Part shown: one piece after another, positions 1-8,164 of the stretch
Numbering within the stretch: the stretch's first letter is position 1
How the letters are laid out: the number at the start of each line of letters is the position of its first letter
NCBI GenBank assembly: GCA_964551735.1
Contig: CAZKEF010000051.1
Span: 1-36,535, forward strand
DNA from: DAOUAT01 sp964551735
GTDB lineage: Bacteria > Chloroflexota > Anaerolineae > CG2-30-64-16
Length of the DNA: 36,535 bases
Reading direction: 5' to 3'
The notes under the pieces: model-generated
The model's database searches: none
Told to the model about the DNA's origin: nothing
The model's input: the letters and a program-made list of their open reading frames with translations, nothing else
Program-made: the position numbers and the translations under genes

Positions 1-231
1 CGCAACACAACAACTCGCGGCGTAACTGCAACAAACAATTAGCCAACGGTATCCCCAGGCGGCGGGGGAACTGGCGGACAGGTGATACATAGCGGCGCGA
101 ACTTGCTCACTTGCCGAGTGTGCGACCTTATCTGTGCCTCCGTTTCGTCTGCGATCACGTTGACTACTGTGAAGGGAAGATGGTTGCGCTTGTAGTGTCA
201 GGCGTTCCTGCCATGCGCATGACACCCCCTC
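1..231. other. 3' flank of the ABC permease, no gene seen
   Basis: This stretch lies downstream of the minus-strand permease gene. I see no convincing coding frame, tRNA or terminator hairpin with a T tract. Positions 53-77 carry a GC-rich motif (CCCCAGGCGGCGGGGGAA, then CTGGCGG) that recurs with one mismatch at 30246-30270, so it may be a fragment of a dispersed repeat. Confidence 0.5.
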
Positions 232-3200
232 CTACTCATAGCGGAGCGCGTCCGCTGGATAGATGCGCGCGGCCTGGAGCGCGGGCAGGATCGTGGTCAG
301 CAGCGAGAACAGGTACGCGGCCAGGACGATGACGCCGATCTGGCTCCACGGCACGGGCAGGGTGCGGCCGGCCGTGATGATGCTGAAGAGCTGGCCGATG
401 ACGGCCTGGCCCAGCAGGACCCCCGCACCGGTGCCCAGGCCGATGCCCACCAGGGCGATGAAGCTGGCCTCCAGCACGAAGGAGAGCGCGACCATTTCAG
501 GCTGGTAGCCGATGGCCCGCAGCATGCCCACCTGCTGCCGGCGCTCCACCACCGTGCGGGCGCTGATCACGCCCAGCGCGGCGATGCCCACCAGCAGCCC
601 CAGGGCCAGAAAACCCTGGAACAGTTGCAGGATGCCGCGGGTCAACGCCTGGCCCTGAGCGGTGCTGTCCGCGATCACCGTGGCGTCCAGCGCAGAGCTC
701 AGAAAGGCCCGCTCCACTTCCTGGGCCACTTCCCGGACGTTCGCGCCCGCGGCCACCTTGATGAAGAAGGTGTCCGGCGGCACGGCCTGGCCGGTGACGG
801 CGGCGATGGCCCCCTGGTTGACGTGGACCGAGTTCATGCTGGCCGTGGTGATGTCCGTCAGCACGCCGATCACCTGCACCCGGTGGATCCGCACCTGTCC
901 GCCCGATGTATCCCGCAGCTCCAGCCACACCTCCGGCAGCGCATCCGCCCGGGTGAAGCCGGCCAGCCGGAAGCTGAGCTCATCCTGTGTGGTCGGCGCA
1001 GCATCCTGCGAGCCGGCCTCCTCGGCCAGCCCGCTGAGGGTGGCTGCCAGGCCGCTGTCGCCGCCGCCGGCGCTGGCGTAACTGCGGTCGGGATTGGCCA
1101 CCAGGAACGGGGTGACGATGGCGACGTCGTCCCGCTCCAGCAGCGCCTGCCAGACCGCGGCGTCGTCCGCGAACCCCGCCGCGCGTTGCTGGAAAGTATA
1201 GATCCCCCGGGCCTGGGCCATGAAGCCTGCGTCCATGCCCGTCAGCGAGACCGAATGCCACGTGCCGGCCGGGCCGGGGCCGGCCTGGCGCACATCCGCC
1301 GAGCGGTTGACGATGGCCCCCACGGCCGCCACCTGGTCGTGGGGAAAGTCCTGCACCTGCGCCAACTCCCCGGCCAGATCGGTCACCCGGTCGAAGAAGC
1401 TGAGCAGGCCGAAGGACGTGCGGATCTCGAAGCCGGCGCTGCTCCTGGCGTCCGGCGCCACGACGCTCCCGGTGGCCTGGATGACCACGGACATGAGCAC
1501 CACGGTGGTGATGACCATGGCAAACATCACCATGGCCACGCCCGTGCGGAAGCGGCTGGTGAGGGGATAGGCGATGGCGGTCTTGAGCACCGGCGTCAGC
1601 GCGCCGATGCCGCCCAGCACCCGGCTCACCGTTTGCAGCAGGATGTCGGCGCTGAACATGATGACCAGGATGCCGCCCAGAATCAGCGCCGGCCCCTTGA
1701 CCGCCAGCGAGAGGACGGTCCAGCGGGCATCCCCCTGCAGCAGGCCGAAGCCCCGGCCGGGCAGCAGCGTCTCCCACGGCAGCCCCCAGATGAGCACCAG
1801 GCCCAGGCCGATGGCTGAATAGACCAGCCGCCGCCGGCGTTCGGTGCGCATGGCCGTCGCCGAAAGCGCCCAGCTTACGCTCAGCAGCCCGCCGACCAGC
1901 AGCAGCGAGAGTGCGATCAACAGCAGGACGCCCGACCGGCCGCCCGCTGCGCCGAAACAGAGCCAGGCGCCCGCGGCGACGGTCAGCGGGCCGGTGATCA
2001 GTCGGCCGATCAGCTTGCCTCTGCCCCGTCCGCCCCCGTCCGGTTCCGGCGTGTCCTGGATCGCCGAGACGATGTTCAGGCGGCTGACCCGCCAGGAGGA
2101 GATGGTGACAACGGCGAAGGTCAGGAGCACGCCCACCGCGTAGGCGATCACCACCGACGTCGGGGCGACATCGAAGCGGAAGGTGAACTGGCTGCCGGCC
2201 AGTCCGCTGCTGACCTTCTGGGCCGCCGCGTTGAAGAGGCCGCCCAGGAAGCCGATCATCGCATAGGAGATGGCCAGCCCCAGGACGACGCCCAGGGCCG
2301 CGGCCACCAGGTCGTAGATCATGCCTTCGGAGACGAACATCTGCACCAGGTGGCCGCGCTGCATCCCGATGGCGCGGGCCATGCCCAGCTCGCTGCGCCG
2401 CTCCGCCGCCAGCATGACGAAGATCAGGAAGATCAGCAGCACGCCGGCGAAGATGGAGAAGATGCCGAAGATGCTGAAGACCGTGGTGAACACTCCGCCG
2501 CCGATGCCGGCGGCCGCGACCACCGTGTTCTTGCTTAGCACATCCAGCACATCCAGATCGCTGATCCGGCCCAGGATCTCAGTCAGCTTCGCGCCGGTCT
2601 CGCCGGGCAGGGACAATCGGCGCAGCCAGTTCTGCATATCGGGCTGGGCCACGAGCACCCGCAGCTCCGGGGAGACGCCAACGCCCGCCAGTTCCGCAAC
2701 CAGGTGGCGCTTGCGCTCGGCCAGCGCCACGTTGGCCCGCCCCCCGCCGATGAAGGCCAGAAAGTCGGCCATGTCGTCTTCATCTGAACTCCTGGTCGAA
2801 TTCCCGGTGGTTGGGGCGGAGCCGTCCGCGCCGGCCGTGATGGCAGCCAGCACGGCCGGTTGTCGAAGCAGGGCCACCAGCTCCGTCAGGGCGCCCTCAT
2901 TCAGGGCCAGCGCGCGCAGTTGCCGGGCCGCGGCCGCCGTGTTTGCCATGCCCGTGTCGGCATCCCCGGCGTTGGAGACCAGCACATTGTTGATCCGCCC
3001 CGGCATGAAGAGCAGTTCCTGGGCTTCGTCCAGCCGCAGCATGACCACCGGCTTAAGCGCACCCAGGGGGCCGGCCTGCTCCACAATCGCGCGCACCCGG
3101 AAGGGCACGGGGAGCGGGCCGATGAAGACGTCCAGCATATCTCCCGGCTGGGCGTTGAGCTGCTCCGCGCCCAGCCGGTTGAGGTAGACATCCCCCTGGC

Positions 3201-4203
3201 GCAGTTCCAGCCCCACCTGCTCCAGCACGCGGTCAATCTCCGTGCCCAGGGTGTTCAGGTTCACCGCGCTGAGGATTGCCTCGGTGTCAATGCCCAACGC
3301 CGCGCCCGCCGCGGCCAGGTCGAGGTTGCCCGCCGATAATGCGTTGCCCAACCCTGCCAGGTCTAGGGTTCCGGTCAAGGGCCGGGTGGGTTCGCCCGAC
3401 CCTTCCTGACCCTGGGTGATCAGCGCGCCGGCCTGGGCCACGACCGCGGCCACGCTGTTCACGTTGATGCCGATGCTGTCCGCCCAGCGAAAGAGGTTGC
3501 TGGCCTGACCAAAAATGTTCCCCACGCCCGTGCGCAGATCCTCCATCTGCACCGGCCGCCCATCCACCGTCGTGAGGCCGAACTGCTCGTCGTATTCGTT
3601 GTTCACGGCCACGATGAAGCCCAGCGGGACGCCCTGGCCGCTGGTCCGGTCACGGATGATGGTCGGGAAGGCGATGGAGGGCGCCAGCCCGTCTACCACG
3701 GCGGCGGTGGCCGGGTCGGCCTGAGCCTGGTCGCGGAGTTGAGCGTAGCGTTCTTCGCTGATGCCCGGCAGCCCCCCCTGGAGCAGGCCCAGGATGCTGA
3801 GCAGGTCCCCGTTCAGCACGCCGGACAGCTCGGAGCCGGCCAGCGCGGCGGCCGGATCCTTGCCATCTTCGGCGCTCGTGACCAGGCCGGCCAGCGCCGA
3901 GAGCAAGGGCGGCGAGATCACCTGGTCAATCGTGCCGTAAGCATTGATGGCGTGGCGGCGCACCGAGTAGCTGAGCGTGTCGCCGATGCTCAGCGCGCTG
4001 ACGATGATGATGGTGCTCAGCGTCAGCCCCAGGATGATGAGGGCCGACTGCGAGCGCCGCCGCGGGATGTTGCGCAGGCCCAATTTGGCAATGGTGCGGT
4101 TGCGCAGCCCCAGCACGACCAGGGCGAGCAAGACCAGCGCCACCGCGGCCAGGAGCACGATGGCCGCTGTTTGGGCCGGGCTGGAGCCGGATTGAGTCGT
4201 CAT
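232..4203 (-). CDS. large ABC transporter permease, FtsX/MacB type
   Basis: The product is a 1323-aa inner-membrane permease that should pair with the ATPase encoded just upstream. It has an N-terminal membrane segment (about residues 13-33) followed by LGLRNIPRRRSQSALIILGL, typical of the first helix of FtsX-family permeases. A long extracytoplasmic region follows. The first FtsX block is near residues 600-720, with ERRSELGMARAIGMQRGHL. Several more membrane segments, a second extracytoplasmic region and a C-terminal FtsX block with ERRQQVGMLRAIGYQPEM complete it. The frame is open upstream to 4284, but the ATG at 4203 overlaps the ATPase stop as ATGA, so translational coupling supports this start. 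At about twice the size of a MacB permease it resembles fused-permease exporters. The substrate is unknown; lipoprotein, peptide or drug export is the family range. Confidence 0.9.
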   Translation of the reverse strand: MTTQSGSSPAQTAAIVLLAAVALVLLALVVLGLRNRTIAKLGLRNIPRRRSQSALIILGLTLSTIIIVSALSIGDTLSYSVRRHAINAYGTIDQVISPPLLSALAGLVTSAEDGKDPAAALAGSELSGVLNGDLLSILGLLQGGLPGISEERYAQLRDQAQADPATAAVVDGLAPSIAFPTIIRDRTSGQGVPLGFIVAVNNEYDEQFGLTTVDGRPVQMEDLRTGVGNIFGQASNLFRWADSIGINVNSVAAVVAQAGALITQGQEGSGEPTRPLTGTLDLAGLGNALSAGNLDLAAAGAALGIDTEAILSAVNLNTLGTEIDRVLEQVGLELRQGDVYLNRLGAEQLNAQPGDMLDVFIGPLPVPFRVRAIVEQAGPLGALKPVVMLRLDEAQELLFMPGRINNVLVSNAGDADTGMANTAAAARQLRALALNEGALTELVALLRQPAVLAAITAGADGSAPTTGNSTRSSDEDDMADFLAFIGGGRANVALAERKRHLVAELAGVGVSPELRVLVAQPDMQNWLRRLSLPGETGAKLTEILGRISDLDVLDVLSKNTVVAAAGIGGGVFTTVFSIFGIFSIFAGVLLIFLIFVMLAAERRSELGMARAIGMQRGHLVQMFVSEGMIYDLVAAALGVVLGLAISYAMIGFLGGLFNAAAQKVSSGLAGSQFTFRFDVAPTSVVIAYAVGVLLTFAVVTISSWRVSRLNIVSAIQDTPEPDGGGRGRGKLIGRLITGPLTVAAGAWLCFGAAGGRSGVLLLIALSLLLVGGLLSVSWALSATAMRTERRRRLVYSAIGLGLVLIWGLPWETLLPGRGFGLLQGDARWTVLSLAVKGPALILGGILVIMFSADILLQTVSRVLGGIGALTPVLKTAIAYPLTSRFRTGVAMVMFAMVITTVVLMSVVIQATGSVVAPDARSSAGFEIRTSFGLLSFFDRVTDLAGELAQVQDFPHDQVAAVGAIVNRSADVRQAGPGPAGTWHSVSLTGMDAGFMAQARGIYTFQQRAAGFADDAAVWQALLERDDVAIVTPFLVANPDRSYASAGGGDSGLAATLSGLAEEAGSQDAAPTTQDELSFRLAGFTRADALPEVWLELRDTSGGQVRIHRVQVIGVLTDITTASMNSVHVNQGAIAAVTGQAVPPDTFFIKVAAGANVREVAQEVERAFLSSALDATVIADSTAQGQALTRGILQLFQGFLALGLLVGIAALGVISARTVVERRQQVGMLRAIGYQPEMVALSFVLEASFIALVGIGLGTGAGVLLGQAVIGQLFSIITAGRTLPVPWSQIGVIVLAAYLFSLLTTILPALQAARIYPADALRYE

Positions 4204-4916
4204 GGTTGCCCCCCTTCCCCTGCCTCTGCATCGCGCACGTCTGACACGATCGCGCCATCCTGCATCCGAATGACGCGGTCGCACAGGTCGCCGACGTGAG
4301 GGTCGTGGGTGACGATCACGAAGGTCTGGCCTTGTTCCCGGTTCAAGTCGCGCATGAGCGTGAGCACATCCGTGGCCGACTTGGTGTCCAGGTTGCCGGT
4401 CGGCTCGTCGGCCCAGATGATGGCGGGCTGGCTGGCCAGCGCGCGCGCAATGGTTACCCGTTGGCGCTCGCCGCCGGAGAGTTCCGCCGGGCGATGCTCC
4501 GCGCGGTCGGCCAGCCCCACCTGGGCCAGGCCGCGCAGGGCGCGCTGCCGGGCCTCCCGCGGGCGGACGCGGCTGAGCAGGAGGGGCAGCTCGACGTTTT
4601 CCACGGCCGTGATGACAGGGAGCAGGTTGAAGGTTTGGAACACGAAGCCCATGCGCCTGGCCCGATAGCTGGTGCGCGCCCGATCGCTCATCGCCCGCAG
4701 GGACTCGCCTTCGATCTCGACCTCGCCCTCATCGAAGCTGTCCAGGCCGGACAGGCAATTGATCAAGGTCGTCTTGCCGCACCCCGATGGCCCCATCACG
4801 GCCACCATCTCGCCGGCCGCGATGGCCAGATCCACGCCGGCCAGGGCATGCACCTCGATCCTGCCGTTGCGGAAGGTTTTGTGTATGTTGCGAGCCAGGA
4901 TGATCGGGTTGTCCAT
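4200..4916 (-). CDS. ABC transporter ATP-binding protein, LolD/MacB-like
   Basis: This 238-aa cytoplasmic ATPase should energise the adjacent FtsX-type permease. Walker A is GPSGCGKTT at residues 42-50, the Q-loop lies in FVFQTFNLLP near 91-100, the signature is LSGGERQRV at 146-154, and Walker B with the D-loop is IIWADEPTGNLD at 166-177. The switch histidine is in VIVTHD near 202-207. The FQxFNLLP and EPTGNLD forms are characteristic of the LolD/MacB/FtsE branch. A strong ribosome binding site, AAGGAGG, sits 6 bases before the ATG. The stop overlaps the permease start by four bases. It probably acts as a dimer with the permease. Confidence 0.95.
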   Translation of the reverse strand: MDNPIILARNIHKTFRNGRIEVHALAGVDLAIAAGEMVAVMGPSGCGKTTLINCLSGLDSFDEGEVEIEGESLRAMSDRARTSYRARRMGFVFQTFNLLPVITAVENVELPLLLSRVRPREARQRALRGLAQVGLADRAEHRPAELSGGERQRVTIARALASQPAIIWADEPTGNLDTKSATDVLTLMRDLNREQGQTFVIVTHDPHVGDLCDRVIRMQDGAIVSDVRDAEAGEGGQP

Positions 4917-4927
4917 GGGATGCCTCC

Positions 4928-5497
4928 TTAGTAGATCAGTGGGATCATGCGTTTTGTCCGTTTGCGATAGCTCAGGTAGCGCTCTCCCATTTGATCAACC
5001 ATGAAGGCCTCTTCGACTCTGATTCGGTAGCCATACCCTATGGCAACCGGAACCATCATCAGGAGAACAGCTAACCAGTTCGACAAAGAGACCGAGATGC
5101 CGGCGAATACCAGCAATTGCCCCAGATATCCGGGATGCCTGATGATCCTGTACAGTCCCGTCTCGATCAGCGGGTGATTCTCGGTCTGGGCAACGGAATA
5201 GGTGAAGTATTGTTTCAGGGTTAGTATGGAACGCACCCGGATCGTCAATCCTGCCAGAACTGTGACGACGCCAACCGCAAAGAAGACACTCCAGTGCGCC
5301 GTCCTGCCGATGCGTGTTGCGCCGATCGCAAATGACAGGGCATAGCCCAGGGTTATGAGCGCATACAGCAACCGCAGACTCCCCTTGTCGCCCGAAGTCG
5401 TAACGGCGCTTTTGCCTCGCTGTCTCAGGTTCATGACGACTTCAAAGAGCCCGTACAGGTACGAGAACCCGATGATGATGATCAATTTCGCGTCCAT
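4928..5497 (-). CDS. isoprenylcysteine carboxyl methyltransferase (ICMT)-like membrane protein
   Basis: The 189-aa protein has about five hydrophobic helices and the C-terminal hallmark of the ICMT/phospholipid methyltransferase family: RHPGYLGQLL near residues 118-127, then RIRVEEAFMVDQMGERYLSYRKR near 157-179. In the family these residues bind S-adenosylmethionine. The bacterial substrate is not known because bacteria lack classical prenylated CAAX proteins. AAAGGA lies 7 bases before the ATG. The stop is only 11 bases from the ATPase start, so it is probably co-transcribed with the exporter. Confidence 0.85.
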   Translation of the reverse strand: MDAKLIIIIGFSYLYGLFEVVMNLRQRGKSAVTTSGDKGSLRLLYALITLGYALSFAIGATRIGRTAHWSVFFAVGVVTVLAGLTIRVRSILTLKQYFTYSVAQTENHPLIETGLYRIIRHPGYLGQLLVFAGISVSLSNWLAVLLMMVPVAIGYGYRIRVEEAFMVDQMGERYLSYRKRTKRMIPLIY

Positions 5498-5524
5498 GGT
5501 TGTTCCTTTAGCACCGCCTGAAGC

Positions 5525-6124
5525 CTATTCTTCAACCTCGATGCGGTCTACCTGGACCTGCGAGCCGTTGACATCCGGCACGTTGCTCAGCAAGGCGCCC
5601 CAAAGATGCACGATCTTGCCGCTGTCGCGCAGCGCCTCGATCCGAGACCGCACCGCCGGGTCCAGGGAGTCAATGCCGAACAGGATGATCTGGCCCAGGT
5701 CGCGGCGCTCGAAGGTGTCATCGAATTGCGCGCCGGGCGGCGTGCTCTTGATCACGCCCCACCAATCCGCTATCGCTTCCGCGGCGCCGGGTGGCATGTA
5801 GCCTCCACTTCCTTCCGTGGTCGGCTCAACAGTCGTGGCAGGTGTTGGGCTTTCCTGTGAAGCGGGAGCGCACTCCCCCCGGAAATAGGCCCACTCGTCA
5901 CACTCGCTGCCATCCGGAAAAACGCAGATCCCGTATTGACTGCCATCGGCAGCAGTGCGAATTTCGAGTTTGTTGCCGCCCTGCCGGCAATAGACCGAGG
6001 CGGGATTGGGCAGACCTGCCTGAGGCGTGTTCGTCGCCGCAGGCTCAGGCGCCACCGGAGCCGGCAGCGCCGTGCAGGCTGCCAGTGCTGTCAGCACGAT
6101 GATGAATGTCGCGATCCTTTTCAC
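5525..6124 (-). CDS. DUF333-domain lipoprotein
   Basis: The product is a 199-aa exported lipoprotein. Residues 1-18 form a signal peptide ending in a lipobox (LAAC, Cys near 17). A DUF333 module follows near residues 38-86, shown by LPNPASVYC, the glycine-rich GGNKLEIRT, YGICVFPDGSECDEWAYF and a closing GEC. After a Thr/Pro-rich linker the last ~90 residues form a separate domain predicted to sit in the envelope (start PPGAQFDDTFERRD, end QVQVDRIEVEE), which I do not recognise with certainty. The start is GTG, chosen because GGAAGG lies 5 bases upstream. DUF333 proteins are often labelled putative hemolysins without functional proof. Confidence 0.85.
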   Translation of the reverse strand: MKRIATFIIVLTALAACTALPAPVAPEPAATNTPQAGLPNPASVYCRQGGNKLEIRTAADGSQYGICVFPDGSECDEWAYFRGECAPASQESPTPATTVEPTTEGSGGYMPPGAAEAIADWWGVIKSTPPGAQFDDTFERRDLGQIILFGIDSLDPAVRSRIEALRDSGKIVHLWGALLSNVPDVNGSQVQVDRIEVEE

Positions 6125-6145
6125 TTTTTCCTTCCTTTCTGTCTG

Positions 6146-6562
6146 CTAGACAACCGTTCTTGCGCGCATGATGATCACCAGTGGAATGATGTAGCACAGG
6201 GAGACAAGTGCGAAGGCCGTCAACATGCCGTATTGGAGGCCCAGATAAAGCGAACCCTGTGGATAAATAAGCTGAAATGCCACCCTCGTCAGCCACAAGA
6301 TGCTTGTCGCCGCCAGCATGACCATGACTGAATACCGGTTCGACTTGTCGCCATAAACCAACAGGATGTTTACGACGCCGAACAGCACCAAAGACAAAGA
6401 AAAGAACGCATTGATCGCCCGCACAGCGGCTACCAACTCCGTCGCGTTGCTATCCATATATGCGTACCACTTCCAGGTTTGCGGTACGGAAAAGTGCCAG
6501 ACGCCGAAACCGATAGAGGCAGCGCTGCCGATCATGACCAATATCTTGACAAGCTGATTCAC
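6146..6562 (-). CDS. small four-helix membrane protein, function unknown
   Basis: The 138-aa product has about four hydrophobic segments (near residues 8-24, 48-68, 76-96 and 108-130) and no soluble domain. I do not recognise the family with confidence. The longest frame starts at 6580 with TTG, but AGGAGGT lies inside that extension and sits 6 bases upstream of a GTG at 6562, so GTG is the better start. It sits 21 bases upstream of the lipoprotein gene and 57 bases downstream of the acetyltransferase, in one run of minus-strand genes. Confidence 0.75.
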   Translation of the reverse strand: MNQLVKILVMIGSAASIGFGVWHFSVPQTWKWYAYMDSNATELVAAVRAINAFFSLSLVLFGVVNILLVYGDKSNRYSVMVMLAATSILWLTRVAFQLIYPQGSLYLGLQYGMLTAFALVSLCYIIPLVIIMRARTVV

Positions 6563-6619
6563 AAGGACACCTCCTGGCAATCAACGATTCGCGCGTCAGC
6601 CGCCGCGGAGCACGCTAAC

Positions 6620-7189
6620 TCATGATTTCCATTCCCTCTGCAGCAAGGCAAAAAGGTAATGATCGTAAAATTTCCCGTCTAAATAAAAGAAGTCGCGAAG
6701 AACACCTTCTTGCTTGAAGCCCAGTCTCCGCAATAGTTGGGTTGAGCGGTCATTTTCAATATACACCAGCGCATCAATCCGATTTAACCTCATGCGCTCG
6801 AACCCACTGGTGATCACTGCCCGCAGCGCTTCCATCATATAGCCTTGTCCCCAACAACTGGGGCTCAAATCATAGCCGATTTCAGCACGAAAAAAGCGTT
6901 TGTCCCATTTATGGAAACCACATGTGCCAATAGAACGATGGTCGGATTTTCGAACTACTAACCAGCGATTGTGCGTCTTCTCTTCTGGCTCAAAAAAGAA
7001 TCGAATGATCTCTTGGGCTTGAGCAGATTCTGTCACAGGCGGTTCGTCCATGAGATATCGGTACACCGCCGAATCACTGAAGTGCTGGAAAACAAAATCC
7101 GTGTCTTCAAGTGTCATTTGCCGTAAGATCAAACGCTCGGTTTCCAGGATAGGAAAGTAACTATGTTTAGTGGTTTGAGTCATTGTCAT
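6620..7189 (-). CDS. GNAT-family N-acetyltransferase, RimJ/RimL-like
   Basis: This 189-aa cytoplasmic enzyme should transfer an acetyl group from acetyl-CoA to an amine, possibly a protein N-terminus or a small molecule. It opens with LETERLILRQMTLEDTDFVF, the classic RimJ/RimL start. The acetyl-CoA loop is the region WGQGYMMEALRAVI near residues 113-126. The conserved late motif is YIENDRSTQLLRRLGFKQEG near 143-162. Its DNA is visibly more AT-rich than its neighbours, with runs such as AAATAAAAGAAG on the plus strand, so recent acquisition is possible. A second ATG lies two codons in; ribosome binding sequence is weak for either. Confidence 0.9.
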   Translation of the reverse strand: MTMTQTTKHSYFPILETERLILRQMTLEDTDFVFQHFSDSAVYRYLMDEPPVTESAQAQEIIRFFFEPEEKTHNRWLVVRKSDHRSIGTCGFHKWDKRFFRAEIGYDLSPSCWGQGYMMEALRAVITSGFERMRLNRIDALVYIENDRSTQLLRRLGFKQEGVLRDFFYLDGKFYDHYLFALLQREWKS

Positions 7190-7211
7190 TCACCAACCAC
7201 GCCCCGATCTT

Positions 7212-8054
7212 CTAAATCCTGGCCAACGCCTCGATAATTTTCGCGCAGCCGCCCTCACGCACATACTGCGCGTGGTCGGCGACATCCGCGAACTTGTGGC
7301 CGACGATGTTGGCGCATTCGAACTCGTAATCGGCGCTCGCCAGAAATTGCTCCATCTCCGGCGAACTGGCGCCGAGATCGAAGCTCAGCTTGCCGCCCTG
7401 TTCGAGCGTGTCGAGGCCCCGGAGCCAGATCGCGGCGCCCAACACGCCGCAGGCGCCGCCGCTCAGCCCGATGCCGCCGGCCAGCCCCGCGGCCATGGCC
7501 ACGCGGCTGGCTGAGACGCCCATCTGCTGCGCCAGCAGCGCTGTGCAGCTCACTGGCCGCGCTGGCACATCGGCCTGCTCGTCGTCCAGCGCGCTGTTGA
7601 TCGTGTCGAACGCGATCTGGGCGTAATCGGCCGCCAGGCGAAAGCAGCCGATCGGACCGCCTCGGGCGAAGAACCTGACCACCTGACGGCCGGACACCTT
7701 CTTCCACTCAAGTTCGGTGATCTCAGTGCAATTGATGTCCCTGGCCCGCGCCTGGAACGCCGACACAAGGCGCTGCGCCGCCCGCAGCGCCGCGACCTGG
7801 GCGCGGGCGCCTGCGCCATAGCACCGATAGGCCTGCGCGCCGGCGGCCAGCGCCCCGCCCCACAACATGCCGCATTGATAACCGCTGCCCAGGATGCCGC
7901 CCGCAAGTGGCATGGCGGCGGACTCTTCGCGTGGCAACGGGTGATCGAATGAGCGGTCAACGACCGCCATGATGGTTTGCGATCAGGTGCCCTCTTTCAG
8001 AAAGGTGCGGATTGTGCCCAGCGCCGATATAGCGTTTTTGCCGTTGGTGGACAT
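7212..8054 (-). CDS. C-GCAxxG-C-C family redox protein, probable selenoprotein (UGA at residue 24)
   Basis: The uninterrupted frame begins at an ATG at 7970 with no ribosome binding site. Extending upstream in the same frame crosses one TGA (7983-7985) and reaches ATG 8054, preceded by GAGGGAAACG. The extension reads MSTNGKNAISALGTIRTFLK, then EGT-U-SQTIM, giving 280 aa. In the C-GCAxxG-C-C family, as I know it, an N-terminal Cys occupies this spot (GxxCSQ type). The TGA therefore replaces a redox cysteine, which argues for selenocysteine rather than a random nonsense mutation. Other cysteines are in GYQCGML (61), AYRC (78), INC, VSC, GGACGVLGAAIW, FEC and GGC. A perfect 6-bp hairpin follows the TGA. 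Many family members are thought to carry redox or metal centres; the substrate is unknown. The alternative is a truncated protein from 7970 or a pseudogene. Confidence 0.8.
7953..7985 (-). promoter_or_regulatory. Sec UGA codon and candidate bacterial SECIS hairpin
   Basis: Read on the minus strand, UGA (7985-7983) is followed after 21 bases by the loop of a hairpin: GCGGUC (7967-7962), loop GUU (7961-7959), GACCGC (7958-7953). The flanking AUG and CAU can extend the stem past a one-base bulge. A short stem with a G at the start of the apical loop, about 16-37 bases after UGA, is what SelB-dependent bacterial SECIS elements look like. That comparison is established knowledge; function here is inferred. 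Confidence 0.65.
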
Positions 8055-8100
8055 CGTTTCCCTCTTTTCTATGTGCGTCTCTGTCGTATCTTCTTAATCT

Positions 8101-8158
8101 GTAGGGGCGCACCCTTGCGGTCGCCCCAGTGGGGGTAGGCGCAAGGCCGTGCCCCTAC
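8101..8158. repeat. GTAGGGGC-ended palindromic repeat
   Basis: The 58-bp element starts with GTAGGGGC (8101-8108) and ends with the perfect complement GCCCCTAC (8151-8158). Inner CCTTGCG and CGCAAGG also pair. It sits between the oxidoreductase gene and the selenoprotein gene and could fold as a hairpin in the transcript. The same G/C-rich arms recur as a perfect palindrome inside LuxR regulator 1 (14971-14995), so it looks like a dispersed miniature repeat rather than a dedicated terminator. Confidence 0.6.
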
Positions 8159-8164
8159 CCCGGA

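Noticed and set aside
7212..7970. Clipped version of the C-GCAxxG-C-C protein starting at ATG 7970
   Set aside because: No ribosome binding site precedes it, it loses the family's N-terminal Cys/Sec site, and the upstream frame has a good start and SECIS-like hairpin.
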